Origin: Actinomycetes bacterium
GTDB lineage: Bacteria > Actinomycetota > Actinomycetes > Streptosporangiales > Streptosporangiaceae
Assembly (NCBI GenBank): GCA_025964635.1
Contig: JAOPYP010000542.1
Span: forward strand, 1 to 21,268
DNA length: 21,268 nucleotides
Direction of reading: 5' to 3'
Position numbers and translations under genes: made by a program. The notes beneath the pieces were generated by a model that was not told the DNA's origin, made no database searches, and saw only the letters and a program-made list of their open reading frames with translations. Position 1 is the stretch's first letter; every line of letters begins with the position of its first letter. Of this stretch, positions 1 through 7,687 are shown piece by piece.

Positions 1-2
1 CG

Positions 3-887
3 CCGGCCCCCGCGGCCCCGTCGGCCCCCGCGGCCCCGCCGGCCCGGCTGACCATCCGGGATATCAGCCCAGCCGACGCGGTGGCCACGCCCGCTGCCGC
101 CGCGCTCGCCGCGTCCGCCACCCTCGAGGTAACTCACCTGACCAAGGCGTTCGGCGGGGTCAAGGCCGTGGACGACGCCACCCTGTCGGTGCGCCCGGGT
201 TCGCTGACCGGGCTCATCGGCCCGAACGGTGCGGGCAAGAGCACGATGATCAATCTGATCTCGGGTTTCGAGCAACCCGACTCCGGCCGCATCCTCTTCG
301 ACGGCCAGCGCATCGAGGGCAAGTCCCCGCACGCCATCAGCCGGCTCGGCCTGATGCGCAGCTTCCAGTCCCCCCGCGAGTGGCCGGGCCTGACCGTCAT
401 GGAGAACATGCTGCTGGCCACGCCGATCGAGGGCCGGGAGACGGTCTGGCGCGGATTGCTCACCCCCCGGCGGCTGCGGGCCGCGGAGTCCCGGGACCGG
501 GTGCTGGCCCGCGAGCTGCTCGACGAAGTCGGCCTGCTCAAGCTGAAGAACGAGCCGGCCGGCAACCTGAGCGGAGGGCAGAAGCGCCTCCTCGAGTTCG
601 CCCGGCTCGCCGCCGCCCGTCCCCGCCTGGTCCTGCTGGACGAGCCGCAGGCCGGGGTCAACCCGGTGCTGCGGGAGCGGATGGCCGAACTCATCAGGAG
701 CATGGCGGCCCGGGGCGTCACGGTGCTGATGGTGGAGCACAACCTGCCATTCCTGGAGAGCCTGTGTGACCACGTCATCGTGATGGCCCTCGGCAGCTGT
801 ATCGCCACGGGGTCCATGTCAGAACTCCGCGCCAATGCCAGCGTGGTAGATGCCTACTTGGGTCAGGTGGATGTGGCCGATGTCTGA
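3..887 (+). CDS. livG: LivG-type ABC transporter ATP-binding protein, 5' end open (possible permease-ATPase fusion)
   Basis: ATPase subunit of a branched-chain-amino-acid/HAAT-type ABC importer, acting at the inner face of the membrane. Counting from the GTG at 81 (268 residues), I see Walker A GPNGAGKS at 47-54, a Q-loop Gln at 96, the signature LSGGQ at 163-167, Walker B LVLLDEP at 183-189 and an H-loop His at 220. These place it with LivG. The GTG at 81 has no Shine-Dalgarno sequence. The frame stays open upstream to the window edge and encodes an Ala/Pro-rich linker followed by RLTIRDISPADAV. Fused LivM-LivG proteins are known in Actinobacteria, so I read this as the C-terminal part of such a fusion; a free-standing protein starting at 81 is the alternative. 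The stop overlaps the next ATPase start by 8 bases, indicating one operon. The family call is very secure; only the 5' end is uncertain. Confidence 0.9.
   Translation, partial: PAPAAPSAPAAPPARLTIRDISPADAVATPAAAALAASATLEVTHLTKAFGGVKAVDDATLSVRPGSLTGLIGPNGAGKSTMINLISGFEQPDSGRILFDGQRIEGKSPHAISRLGLMRSFQSPREWPGLTVMENMLLATPIEGRETVWRGLLTPRRLRAAESRDRVLARELLDEVGLLKLKNEPAGNLSGGQKRLLEFARLAAARPRLVLLDEPQAGVNPVLRERMAELIRSMAARGVTVLMVEHNLPFLESLCDHVIVMALGSCIATGSMSELRANASVVDAYLGQVDVADV
4..42. repeat. 18-bp direct tandem repeat encoding an Ala/Pro linker
   Basis: Two adjacent 18-base units, 4-21 and 22-39, differ only in their last base, and the start of a third follows. In the frame of the downstream ATPase they encode a proline/alanine-rich stretch, as expected of an interdomain linker. 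In-frame expansion by multiples of 18 would leave the protein intact. Confidence 0.6.
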
Positions 888-1599
888 CGAGCCTTATCTG
901 GTCATTAACGATCTCACCGCCGGTTATGGCGGGCCGCCCATTATCGAGGGGATCAGCCTGGAGGCCCGGCCCGGCGCCATTACGGCGATCGTGGGCCCCA
1001 ACGGGGCCGGCAAATCAACCCTGATGAAGGCCATCGCCGGGGTGGTCCGCCCCTCCAGCGGCGAGGTCAAGGTCTGCGGGCAGGTCACCACCGGACTGTC
1101 CGCCGACAAACTCGTGCGGCACGGCATGGCCTATGTTCCCCAGGTCGCGAACGTCTTCCCCTCCCTGACGGTCGTCGAGAACCTGGAGATGGGGGGCTAC
1201 AACCGGAAATCCGGCGTCCGGGAGCGGATCGAGGAGCTCTACGAGCTCTTTCCTGATCTGCGGCCGGCCGCCCGGCGCCCGGCCCGGACCCTGAGCGGGG
1301 GGCAGCGGAACATGCTCGCCATGGCCCGGGGACTGATGTCTGATCCCAAGGTCCTGCTGGTCGACGAGCCCACCGCCGGAATGGCACCGAAATTTGAGGC
1401 CGCCGTGTGGCAGCACATAGTGCAAGTCCGGCAGACCGGCGTGGCCGTAGTGGTCGTGGAGCAGAATACCCGCCGCACGTTGACCCACGCTGATTGGGCA
1501 TACGTACTCGTTCTCGGCAGGAACCGTCTTTCTGGCTCCCCCGCTCAGCTACTCAATGACGAGGAGGTGGTGGCGCTTTATATCGGGGGGGGAGCCTGA
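880..1599 (+). CDS. livF: LivF-type ABC transporter ATP-binding protein
   Basis: Second ATPase of the Liv-type importer, expected to pair with the LivG domain encoded just upstream. The chosen ATG at 880 gives 239 residues, overlaps the LivG stop by 8 bases (ATG inside ATGTCTGA) and begins at the family's usual N-terminus. An in-frame ATG at 850 would add ten unlikely residues. I see Walker A GPNGAGKS at 39-46, a Q-loop Gln at 88, LSGGQ at 138-142 and Walker B VLLVDEP at 158-164. The H-loop position carries Gln (VVVEQN, Q195) instead of His. That is characteristic of LivF proteins and helps separate it from LivG; it is not a defect. Length and domain order are normal. The substrate is not predictable, since this family also imports aromatic acids, amides, urea and dicarboxylates. 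Confidence 0.95.
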   Translation: MSDEPYLVINDLTAGYGGPPIIEGISLEARPGAITAIVGPNGAGKSTLMKAIAGVVRPSSGEVKVCGQVTTGLSADKLVRHGMAYVPQVANVFPSLTVVENLEMGGYNRKSGVRERIEELYELFPDLRPAARRPARTLSGGQRNMLAMARGLMSDPKVLLVDEPTAGMAPKFEAAVWQHIVQVRQTGVAVVVVEQNTRRTLTHADWAYVLVLGRNRLSGSPAQLLNDEEVVALYIGGGA

Positions 1600-1657
1600 A
1601 TCTGTGCTGCTGATCCACAAAGACGGGGACTGACAGCGAATAGGAGACCACACAACC

Positions 1658-2947
1658 ATGACACTACGTTCCACGAGACCGCTGGCGCCACGCATGCTCG
1701 CCGGCGCCACCCTCACCGCGACGCTGGCCCTGGTGGCCGCGTGCGGCTCATCCGGCTCATCCGGCTCGGCTGGCTCGTCCGGGCTGAGCGGCACGGTCAC
1801 TTTCGGCGTCCTGCACCCGTTCACCGGGGCGTACGCCTCCGTCGGCGAGGCATCGCTGCAGGGAGTCACGGTGGCCGCCTCGGAGATCAACGCGAACGGC
1901 GGGATCCTCGGGCACAAACTGCAGATCGTTCACGCGGACACACTGGGCGACCCGGTGGACGCCGTGCCTGCCGCCGAGCACATGATCGCGTCGAGTCATC
2001 CGTCGGCGATCATCGGTCCCGGAGGGCTGGAGATCGGGTCGATCCAGAGAATCCTGGACGCGAACAAGATCCCCTTCGAGTTCGAGGGCGGCGACACCGC
2101 CTTCGACAACACCAAGGATCCGATGCTCTGGCGGGACAGCCCTTCCGACCTCCAGGAGGGGGTCGCGATGGCGCTGTACGCGCTGCAGCACGGCTATAAG
2201 CGTGCGGCGTTCATGATGTCCAGCATCACCACGGCGCAGGACTTCATCCCCTATATCCAGGGTGCCTACAAAGCGGGCGGCGGGCAGATCGTGGCCAATG
2301 TGACCATGACGCCCGGACTCACCTCCTACCGCTCCGAGGTGCTCAAGGTGGCCCAGGCCAAGGCGCAGGTGATCTTCAGCCAGATCGAGCCGCCGACGGC
2401 CGCCGTCATGACGCAGAACTTCAAGGAGATTGACAACCTCGCGATCCCCATCGTGGCCAGCGACACCAGTGCCGCAGCCGAGTGGATCAAGGCCGTCACG
2501 CCGGCGGTGGCCAACAAGGCGATCGTGTCGGCCGAGGGAGCCACGGCTACCTCGCCGGCGAGCGCCGTGTTCATGAAGTACTTCAAGCAGGATTTCAAGG
2601 GCCAGCAGCCGCTGGCGAGCGCTACCTATTCCTATGATGCGACGATGGCCCTGGCCCTGGCCATGACCAAAGCCCATTCGACGACGGGCCCGGCCTTTGC
2701 CAAGGACATCCCCCTGGTGACCACCGCACCGGGGACCGTGGTCTACGACTACAAGACGGCCCTCGCGAACATCAAGGCCGGCAAGAAGATTAACTACGAC
2801 GGTGCCAGCGGGAGCATGGACTACAACCAGTTCCACAACGTGTTCGGCCCGTACCAGCTGGTCAAGGCCAACCTGTCCGGAGTCGAGCAGGTCGTGGGAA
2901 CCGTTTCCGCGGCGGCACTCGAGAAGGGCACCCCCAAGGGAATGTGA
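1658..2947 (+). CDS. Liv-type substrate-binding lipoprotein (periplasmic-binding protein type 1 fold)
   Basis: Extracytoplasmic solute receptor of the importer, 429 residues, a normal length for the family. The N-terminus has a positively charged stretch, a hydrophobic run and a lipobox LVAAC with the acylated Cys at 29. A Gly/Ser tether, encoded partly by a short 9-base repeat, follows. The mature part begins TVTFGVLHPFTGAYASVGE and continues with GVTVAASEINANGGILGHKL, the hallmark opening of Leu/Ile/Val-binding-like receptors (Peripla_BP_6). The ATG at 1658 is supported by AGGAGA at 1642-1647, ten bases upstream. It lies 58 bases after livF in the same direction, so it is probably co-transcribed. 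The ligand is unknown; the convergent catabolic genes suggest an organic acid, which is inference. No second permease gene (LivH) is seen on this side, so the membrane subunits should lie upstream of the window. Confidence 0.93.
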   Translation: MTLRSTRPLAPRMLAGATLTATLALVAACGSSGSSGSAGSSGLSGTVTFGVLHPFTGAYASVGEASLQGVTVAASEINANGGILGHKLQIVHADTLGDPVDAVPAAEHMIASSHPSAIIGPGGLEIGSIQRILDANKIPFEFEGGDTAFDNTKDPMLWRDSPSDLQEGVAMALYALQHGYKRAAFMMSSITTAQDFIPYIQGAYKAGGGQIVANVTMTPGLTSYRSEVLKVAQAKAQVIFSQIEPPTAAVMTQNFKEIDNLAIPIVASDTSAAAEWIKAVTPAVANKAIVSAEGATATSPASAVFMKYFKQDFKGQQPLASATYSYDATMALALAMTKAHSTTGPAFAKDIPLVTTAPGTVVYDYKTALANIKAGKKINYDGASGSMDYNQFHNVFGPYQLVKANLSGVEQVVGTVSAAALEKGTPKGM

Positions 2948-2995
2948 GCCCGGCCCCACCAGCCGGGGAAGCGCTCACGCCCCCCGGGCTGGCGG

Positions 2996-3047
2996 CTCTG
3001 CCAGGGTGATCGTCGCGGTCGCATCGTGACGATCACCCTGGACAGAG
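2996..3047 (+). terminator. Strong hairpin downstream of the liv operon
   Basis: A perfect 14-bp inverted repeat (3001-3014 with 3028-3041) extends inward by five pairs, two of them G-U, to a CGC triloop at 3020-3022. It extends outward by five pairs (2996-3000 with 3043-3047) past one bulged A at 3042. Both wobble pairs exist only in plus-strand RNA, so the structure fits a terminator or 3' stabiliser of the liv transcript. There is no U-tract, which is common for actinobacterial terminators. Confidence 0.7.
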
Positions 3048-3071
3048 GATGAGGACAGCACCACGACCGAC

Positions 3072-3089
3072 TCCGGCCCAGCGGCCGGA
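3072..3089. repeat. Small inverted repeat between two larger hairpins
   Basis: Seven-base perfect arms (3072-3078 and 3083-3089) flank a four-base loop. It lies between the two long hairpins of the convergent intergenic region and may add to termination. Little more can be said. Confidence 0.4.
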
Positions 3090-3121
3090 AGCAGTAACCC
3101 AGGCACCATCCGACACCATCA

Positions 3122-3182
3122 CGATAGCCGTTGCCCCGCCCGCCAGCGCTGATGCGCCCGGTGGGCGGGGCAACGGCTATCG
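3122..3182 (-). terminator. Long hairpin at the end of the minus-strand catabolic operon
   Basis: A perfect 20-bp inverted repeat (3122-3141 with 3163-3182) is followed by one pair that is G-U in plus-strand RNA and A-C in minus-strand RNA, then two more G-C pairs. The loop is 15 bases (3145-3159). It begins seven bases past the stop codon of the FAH-family gene, so it is best read as that operon's terminator. It may act in both directions. Confidence 0.7.
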
Positions 3183-3189
3183 GGCGGGA

Positions 3190-3867
3190 TCAGCCGGCCG
3201 CGGCCGCCACAGGGTTAATGAGCGGCTCCATGCCGCTGATGTGACACTCGACGACGTCGCCTGGCGACAGCACCACAGCGCCCGGCGTGCCCGTGCTGAC
3301 GATGGCACCGCGCTCCAGCGGCATGACCTGGCTGATGAACGACAGCAGTTCCGCGGGCCCGAACCGCATGTCGGCCAGCGTGGCCGAACGGAGGCAGGCG
3401 CCGTTGAGATGGGTGCACACGCGTACTCCGGCCAGCCCGCCGGCCGCAGAGCCCAGCCCGCCGGCCGGCGAGCCCAGCTCGTCGAGCGAGACCAGTTCCG
3501 GGCCGAACGAGAAGAACCCGGGGAAGTTCTTGGACACCGTGAGCATCCGGGAATCCATCTGCAGGATGTCCTCGGCGGTCTGGTCGAGGACGCAGCAGCC
3601 GCCCACCACGTAGTCGAGCGCGTCCGCGGCGTCCACGCGGTACATCCGGCGGCCGATGACCAGGCCTAGTTCGGCCTCGGCCGTTACCCGGCTGCTCATC
3701 GCCGGCAGCGGGATGACGTCGCCCGGGCCGATGATCGTGTGCTGGCCCTTGAAGAACAGCGTCGGGTACTCGGTCGGCTTGGCCTGCAGATCGGCCGCGT
3801 GCGGCAGGAAGTTCAGCCCGACTCCGACGACTGTGCCGGCCTCGTCCGGCCGGATGACGGTCCTCAT
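3190..3867 (-). CDS. Fumarylacetoacetate hydrolase (FAH)-family protein, short form
   Basis: Metal-dependent C-C bond hydrolase, isomerase or decarboxylase of the FAH superfamily, 225 residues, matching single-domain members. Landmarks are GVGLNFLPHA at 15-24, FFKGQ at 38-42 and the ExE metal pair E64/E66 in EAELGLVIG. D95 in VLDQTAED stands at the place of the usual metal-binding Asp in NDxSARD; the rest of that motif is strongly diverged. KNFPGFFSFGP is at 113-123 and STGTPG at 191-196. Last gene of the minus-strand operon: its ATG overlaps the preceding stop (ATGA), and a long hairpin lies just past its own stop. An unusual SPAGGLGSAAGGLAG segment at 133-147 comes from a short in-frame DNA duplication. 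Likely role: late hydrolysis or decarboxylation of a dicarbonyl intermediate, as in the 2-hydroxyhepta-2,4-diene-1,7-dioate isomerase group. The substrate is unknown. Confidence 0.88.
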   Translation of the reverse strand: MRTVIRPDEAGTVVGVGLNFLPHAADLQAKPTEYPTLFFKGQHTIIGPGDVIPLPAMSSRVTAEAELGLVIGRRMYRVDAADALDYVVGGCCVLDQTAEDILQMDSRMLTVSKNFPGFFSFGPELVSLDELGSPAGGLGSAAGGLAGVRVCTHLNGACLRSATLADMRFGPAELLSFISQVMPLERGAIVSTGTPGAVVLSPGDVVECHISGMEPLINPVAAAAG

Positions 3868-5348
3868 CCTTGCGCCCCGAACCGGCCGGCTCCCGTGCCG
3901 GCCAGCCGGCCGAAGACCGCGCCCGACGTGAGCCCCGAGCCTCCGGGATAGTTGAAGAAGAACAGCCCGCCGACGAGCTCCCCGCAGGCGAACAGGCCGG
4001 GGATCGGGTGCCCCTCGTCCGCCCGTACGGCCCCGGTTCGCGGGTCGATGTCCAGGCCGCCGAACGTGAAGGTGATGCCGCAGGTGATCATGTACGCCTC
4101 GTACGGCGGGGCGTCGATGCGGTTGGCCCAGTTCGACTTGGGCGGGGTGATGCCTTCGGTGGACCGGCCGTCCTTGACGTTGGGATTGAACGGGATCGAC
4201 ACGCGCACGGCCTCGTTGTAGCGCTTGACCGTGTCGAGGAACGCGTCCGGATCGACCCCGTCCAGTTTGCGGGCGAGATCTTCGATCGTGTCCGCGGTCA
4301 CCCGGGTGACCTGCTTGATCCGGTACTCGTCACGGAGCAGGCCGGTCACCTTGGAGTCGAATATCTGCCAGGCGAACTGGTGCGGCTGGGCCAGCACCTC
4401 GCGGCCGTAGCGGGCATACGTCAGGTTACGGAAGTCGGCGCCTTCGTCCACGAAGCGCCGGCCGTCCGCGTTGACCATGATCCCGAACGGGTAGCTGTGC
4501 TTCTGGAAGCCGTCGCCCACCCGGCGGTCCCCGAAGTCGGGCGCATTCCGGTCCCAGCCCACCGCGTGGCAGCCTGACCAGTTGCCGCGGGCCCGCGCGC
4601 CGATGTCCAGGGCCATCCGGATCCCGTCGCCGGTGTTGAACCGCGTGCCGCGCACCTTGGCGAGATCCCAGCCCGGACCGAGGTAGCGGGTCCGCCATTC
4701 CGCGTTCGCCTGGAAACCTCCGCTGGCCAGGACGACCGCGTCAGCGGGGATCACCTCCGTGCTCCCGTCCCGCGCGCGCGTTTCGACGCCGATCAGCTTT
4801 CCGGCCCGCTGCTTGAGCGCGACAGCGCGGGTCTCATAGATCAGGCTGATCCCGGCGCGCTCAGCACTGGCCGACAGGGTGTCCACCAGGCCGAGGCCGC
4901 CGCCCACCGCCTCGACCGTCAGCCCGCCCCAGAAGCGGAACCGCCCGTCAACCTTGAACGCCTGGCTGTGATACATGGGACCGAATCGGACGCCCTTGGC
5001 CCGCAGCCACTCCGCGGTCGGCAGGCTGCCGCTCACCAGGGTCTCGGTCAGGTCGGGGTCGCACCGCGACTCGGTGACCCGGGCCATGTCGTCGTAGAAC
5101 GACTCCACCGGGTACGAGCCGAAATCGTTCGCCTCCCACTCCGCTTCCGTCAGATCCGGCATCAGCCGCCGCAAGTCACCGGCCCCGTCGTAGGTGACGC
5201 GGAAGGCACCGGCGGTGAACGCGCTGTTCCCGCCCCGCTCCCCGAGCGGGGCGCGTTCCAGGACGGTGACCCGCGCCCCTTGCTCGGCGGCGGCGAGCGC
5301 GGCGCACAGGCCCGCGTTCCCGGCCCCGATGACCACTACATTTGACAT
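3864..5348 (-). CDS. FAD-dependent TcuA-like (tricarballylate dehydrogenase / fumarate-reductase family) flavoprotein
   Basis: Soluble flavoprotein of the succinate dehydrogenase/fumarate reductase superfamily, 494 residues. An N-terminal dinucleotide fold has GAGNAG at 8-13 and an acidic beta-2 end at E31. RGGNS at 38-42 recalls the RGGNSRHT signature of TcuA (tricarballylate dehydrogenase). The C-terminal FAD motif runs through GELVGG (456-461) and YPGGSGLTSGAVFGR (467-481). The NYPGG segment replaces the HGANRLGG of true fumarate reductases, which removes their catalytic Arg and also points to the TcuA/ketosteroid-dehydrogenase side of the family. TcuA introduces a double bond next to a carboxylate (tricarballylate to cis-aconitate) and passes electrons to TcuB; no TcuB-like gene is in this window. 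The start overlaps the previous stop by 13 bases, so it is translationally coupled. The family is secure; the substrate is inference. Confidence 0.88.
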   Translation of the reverse strand: MSNVVVIGAGNAGLCAALAAAEQGARVTVLERAPLGERGGNSAFTAGAFRVTYDGAGDLRRLMPDLTEAEWEANDFGSYPVESFYDDMARVTESRCDPDLTETLVSGSLPTAEWLRAKGVRFGPMYHSQAFKVDGRFRFWGGLTVEAVGGGLGLVDTLSASAERAGISLIYETRAVALKQRAGKLIGVETRARDGSTEVIPADAVVLASGGFQANAEWRTRYLGPGWDLAKVRGTRFNTGDGIRMALDIGARARGNWSGCHAVGWDRNAPDFGDRRVGDGFQKHSYPFGIMVNADGRRFVDEGADFRNLTYARYGREVLAQPHQFAWQIFDSKVTGLLRDEYRIKQVTRVTADTIEDLARKLDGVDPDAFLDTVKRYNEAVRVSIPFNPNVKDGRSTEGITPPKSNWANRIDAPPYEAYMITCGITFTFGGLDIDPRTGAVRADEGHPIPGLFACGELVGGLFFFNYPGGSGLTSGAVFGRLAGTGAGRFGAQG

Positions 5349-6328
5349 AACGATCCAATTCCGGCTGGTGAGTTCATGGGCAGCGGGTCGGCTGAGGGCC
5401 GCAGCGCCAGCGCGCCGAGCACCTCGCTGAGTTCGCCGCGGATCTGGGCCGAGGGAGCCGCGCCCACCCGCGCGAACCCGTCCGTGATCACGCCGCGGCG
5501 GCGCAGCAGTTCCTTGCGGATGCCCAGCCCGACCCCGGGCTGAGCCTCGAATGAGATGAGCGGCAGATAGTGCGCGAACGTGGTGTACGCGGCGGCCTGG
5601 TCACCGGCCGCCAGGCTGATCCGCACCTGCCGGAGGACCTCCGGGTAGGAGAACCCCGTCATCGTCCCGACCGCGCCACGGCGCATCTCGAAGTAGCTGG
5701 CCACCCCGCCGAGCCCGCCGAACACGGACGAGCCCGGCGCACGACTCAGCAGAGCGGAGATCTTGGCCGGGGTCGGCGGGTCTTCCAGCTTGACGGTGGA
5801 CACCCGGGCGGCTCGCAGGCACTCCACCATGACGCTCACCGGGAGCAGGACGCCGGTCGCCGCCGGTTCGTCCTGCAGGATCAGCGGCAGGCCGCCCTGG
5901 TCCGCGACCCCCGCGAAGAAAACGGGAAGCGAATCCACCGCCCGGAGCAGCGGCGGCGCGGCGACCATGACCGCGTCCGCGCCACACGCCGCGGCCTGCC
6001 GCACCAGCGCGACCGTGGTGTGCAGGGCGCTGCTCGAGGCGCCGACCGCTACCGGTGTCCCGGCGGCCGCCGCCACCACCGCGCGGATGACCGCGGCCCG
6101 TTCGTCGGTGTCCAGGGCGGACGCCTCACCCATGACGCCCAGGACGGTCAGCCCGTCGGCGCCCCAGGTGACCACGGCCTCGGTCAGCGAGCGCTGGCTA
6201 GCCAGGTCGAGGGAGCCGTCGGGGGCGAAGGTGGTCGGCATGACGTACCAGGTGCCAGAGAACGAACCCTCGTCCGGCCCGGCCCGGCCCGCCGGGCGCC
6301 CCGCTGGACCGGGGCCCGCCTCAGGCAT
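5336..6328 (-). CDS. DapA-like (dihydrodipicolinate synthase / N-acetylneuraminate lyase family) aldolase or lyase
   Basis: TIM-barrel class I aldolase family protein of 330 residues, with a short Gly/Pro/Ala N-terminal extension before the usual start of the barrel. The carboxylate-binding motif appears as GVMGE at 64-68 (GTTGE in DapA). The Schiff-base Lys is K180 in STVKLEDPP, and a KELLRRRG helix lies near the C-terminus. The catalytic Tyr of DapA (YNxPxxTG) is Gln152 here (LQDEPAATG), so this is unlikely to make dihydrodipicolinate; a retro-aldol or dehydratase role on a 2-oxo acid is more plausible. The ATG shares one base with the upstream stop (TGATG), and its own stop lies 13 bases inside the next gene, so it sits in a coupled operon. 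The reading frame continues upstream to 6886, but that part is antisense-like and is not coding. Confidence 0.88.
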   Translation of the reverse strand: MPEAGPGPAGRPAGRAGPDEGSFSGTWYVMPTTFAPDGSLDLASQRSLTEAVVTWGADGLTVLGVMGEASALDTDERAAVIRAVVAAAAGTPVAVGASSSALHTTVALVRQAAACGADAVMVAAPPLLRAVDSLPVFFAGVADQGGLPLILQDEPAATGVLLPVSVMVECLRAARVSTVKLEDPPTPAKISALLSRAPGSSVFGGLGGVASYFEMRRGAVGTMTGFSYPEVLRQVRISLAAGDQAAAYTTFAHYLPLISFEAQPGVGLGIRKELLRRRGVITDGFARVGAAPSAQIRGELSEVLGALALRPSADPLPMNSPAGIGSLCQM

Positions 6329-7686
6329 CAGGCCGTGACCCCGGGCAGCGCACCAACCAGCGCACCGTCGATGCCGGGCAGCTCGTCGATCCGCTCCAGC
6401 CGGCTGAGGGCCGTGGCCGCCACCTCGTCCGGCAGCACGCCCGCGGCCGCGGCCAGGAACTTCGACGTGACATCGTCGATGCTCAGCGGATCCTGCTCGT
6501 CCCCGTGCGGCACGGCCCGCCGGTCGGTGAGGCGCTGCCCGTCCCGCAACTCCAGGTCGACGACCGCGCCCGTGCCTTCGACCGTGTCGTCCAGGACGAC
6601 GGTGACGTTCTCGCGTGCGTACCGGTCCAGCTCCGCGTCCTTGAGGCGTTCCGGGGTGAACTGGTCCAGCCCGCAGACCCCGTCCGCGAGGATGACGGCG
6701 CTGACGAACGGTGCGGACAGCAGCGCCTGGAAGCGGTTGTCCCAGGGAAGCTGGCCGTGCATGTTGTAGACGGTGGCGCTCAGGCCGACCCGGGCGTGAG
6801 CGACCGACGCGGCGGACGCCCCGGCGGTGTCTACGAGGTGCAGCAACGCCGTGGCCACCGATTGCAGGGAGCTGGCCAGCGGCCACGGCCGGAGGCTGAG
6901 CCGCTCCAGTTCCCAGCGGTCGCCCAGGCCCTCGAGCGCCACGTCGGGCCGACCGCCGTCGGAGTAGGTCCCGTAGAGCCCGCCGTCCTCGGCGGTGAGG
7001 ACGTCAGCACCAGCCTCGAACCCGGTTTCGGCCAGGGTGGCCGCGAGGTACCCGGACAGGGCGCCGCGCGACTGGTGGAACTTGATGGTGGGCGTGCCCC
7101 AGTGCGCGAATGTCCCGGCCGACTGGCTGCCAGCCAGGCTGAACGCGTTCCGCATCTGCCTCGCATCCAGGCCGAGCAGCGTCCCGGCCGCGGCCGCGCC
7201 GCCGAAGGGACCCCAGACTCCGGGCGAATGCCATCCGTTGGCCCGGAAGGCCGGGTAGTTCGAGCCCAGCGCCACGCGGGTGGTGATCTCCAGGCCCAGC
7301 GCGAACGCGAGCAGGAAATCGGCCCCCGTGACGTCCCTCTCCATCGCGGTGGCCAGCGCAGGCGGGAAGACCTGCGGGCTGACGTGGCAGAGGGCGGGGC
7401 GGTAGACATCGCATACCGTCGTCGCCGTGACCAGGTAGCCGTTGACCAGCACGGCGCCTGCGTTGGCCAGCGGCGGCCGGCCCACCACCGGGGAGCGGCC
7501 CGGGCCGGCCACGGCCGAGGCGAGCCGCTCAATCTGGGGCACTTCCTCGCTGCGGCTGCCCATCAGCGCGCTCGCGACCGTGTCGATGAGCACGATCCGG
7601 GCGCGTTCCCGGGCGCTGTCGGCCAGGTCCTCCATCCGGGCGGCGGCGACAAAGTCCGCGAGCCGCTCGGTCAGGTTCTCCTTCAC
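6328..7686 (-). CDS. MmgE/PrpD-family protein (2-methylcitrate dehydratase / cis-aconitate decarboxylase-like)
   Basis: Member of the MmgE/PrpD superfamily, 452 residues and full length, including the helical domain and the C-terminal alpha/beta domain. The superfamily includes 2-methylcitrate dehydratase, cis-aconitate decarboxylase and iminodisuccinate epimerase. Active-site candidates by comparison with cis-aconitate decarboxylase are D93 (VCDVYR), H101 (CHVSP), H153 (GWHSPGVWGPFG) and K202 (IKFHQSRGALSG); all are present, so it should be catalytic. The start is GTG at 7686, supported by a GAGGGGAA Shine-Dalgarno within the end of the preceding gene; there is only one base between that stop and this GTG. 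Downstream it overlaps the DapA-like start. Likely chemistry is proton abstraction next to a carboxylate: hydration or dehydration, isomerisation or decarboxylation of a di- or tricarboxylate. The substrate cannot be named. Confidence 0.92.
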   Translation of the reverse strand: MKENLTERLADFVAAARMEDLADSARERARIVLIDTVASALMGSRSEEVPQIERLASAVAGPGRSPVVGRPPLANAGAVLVNGYLVTATTVCDVYRPALCHVSPQVFPPALATAMERDVTGADFLLAFALGLEITTRVALGSNYPAFRANGWHSPGVWGPFGGAAAAGTLLGLDARQMRNAFSLAGSQSAGTFAHWGTPTIKFHQSRGALSGYLAATLAETGFEAGADVLTAEDGGLYGTYSDGGRPDVALEGLGDRWELERLSLRPWPLASSLQSVATALLHLVDTAGASAASVAHARVGLSATVYNMHGQLPWDNRFQALLSAPFVSAVILADGVCGLDQFTPERLKDAELDRYARENVTVVLDDTVEGTGAVVDLELRDGQRLTDRRAVPHGDEQDPLSIDDVTSKFLAAAAGVLPDEVAATALSRLERIDELPGIDGALVGALPGVTA

Positions 7687-7687
7687 G

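Noticed and set aside
1462..1474. Gln instead of His in the LivF H-loop, considered as a broken ATPase
   Set aside because: LivF-type ATPases normally carry VEQN here, so this is a subfamily trait.
1757..2959. A 400-codon open frame on the minus strand across the binding-protein gene
   Set aside because: It is the antisense of a certain gene with lipobox and family motifs. Its translation is rich in Arg, Gly and His without recognisable domains, typical of antisense frames in GC-rich DNA.
6329..6886. N-terminal extension of the DapA-like frame
   Set aside because: It overlaps the MmgE/PrpD gene in another frame, is Arg/Gly-rich and lacks family similarity; the ATG at 6328 in TGATG is the natural start.
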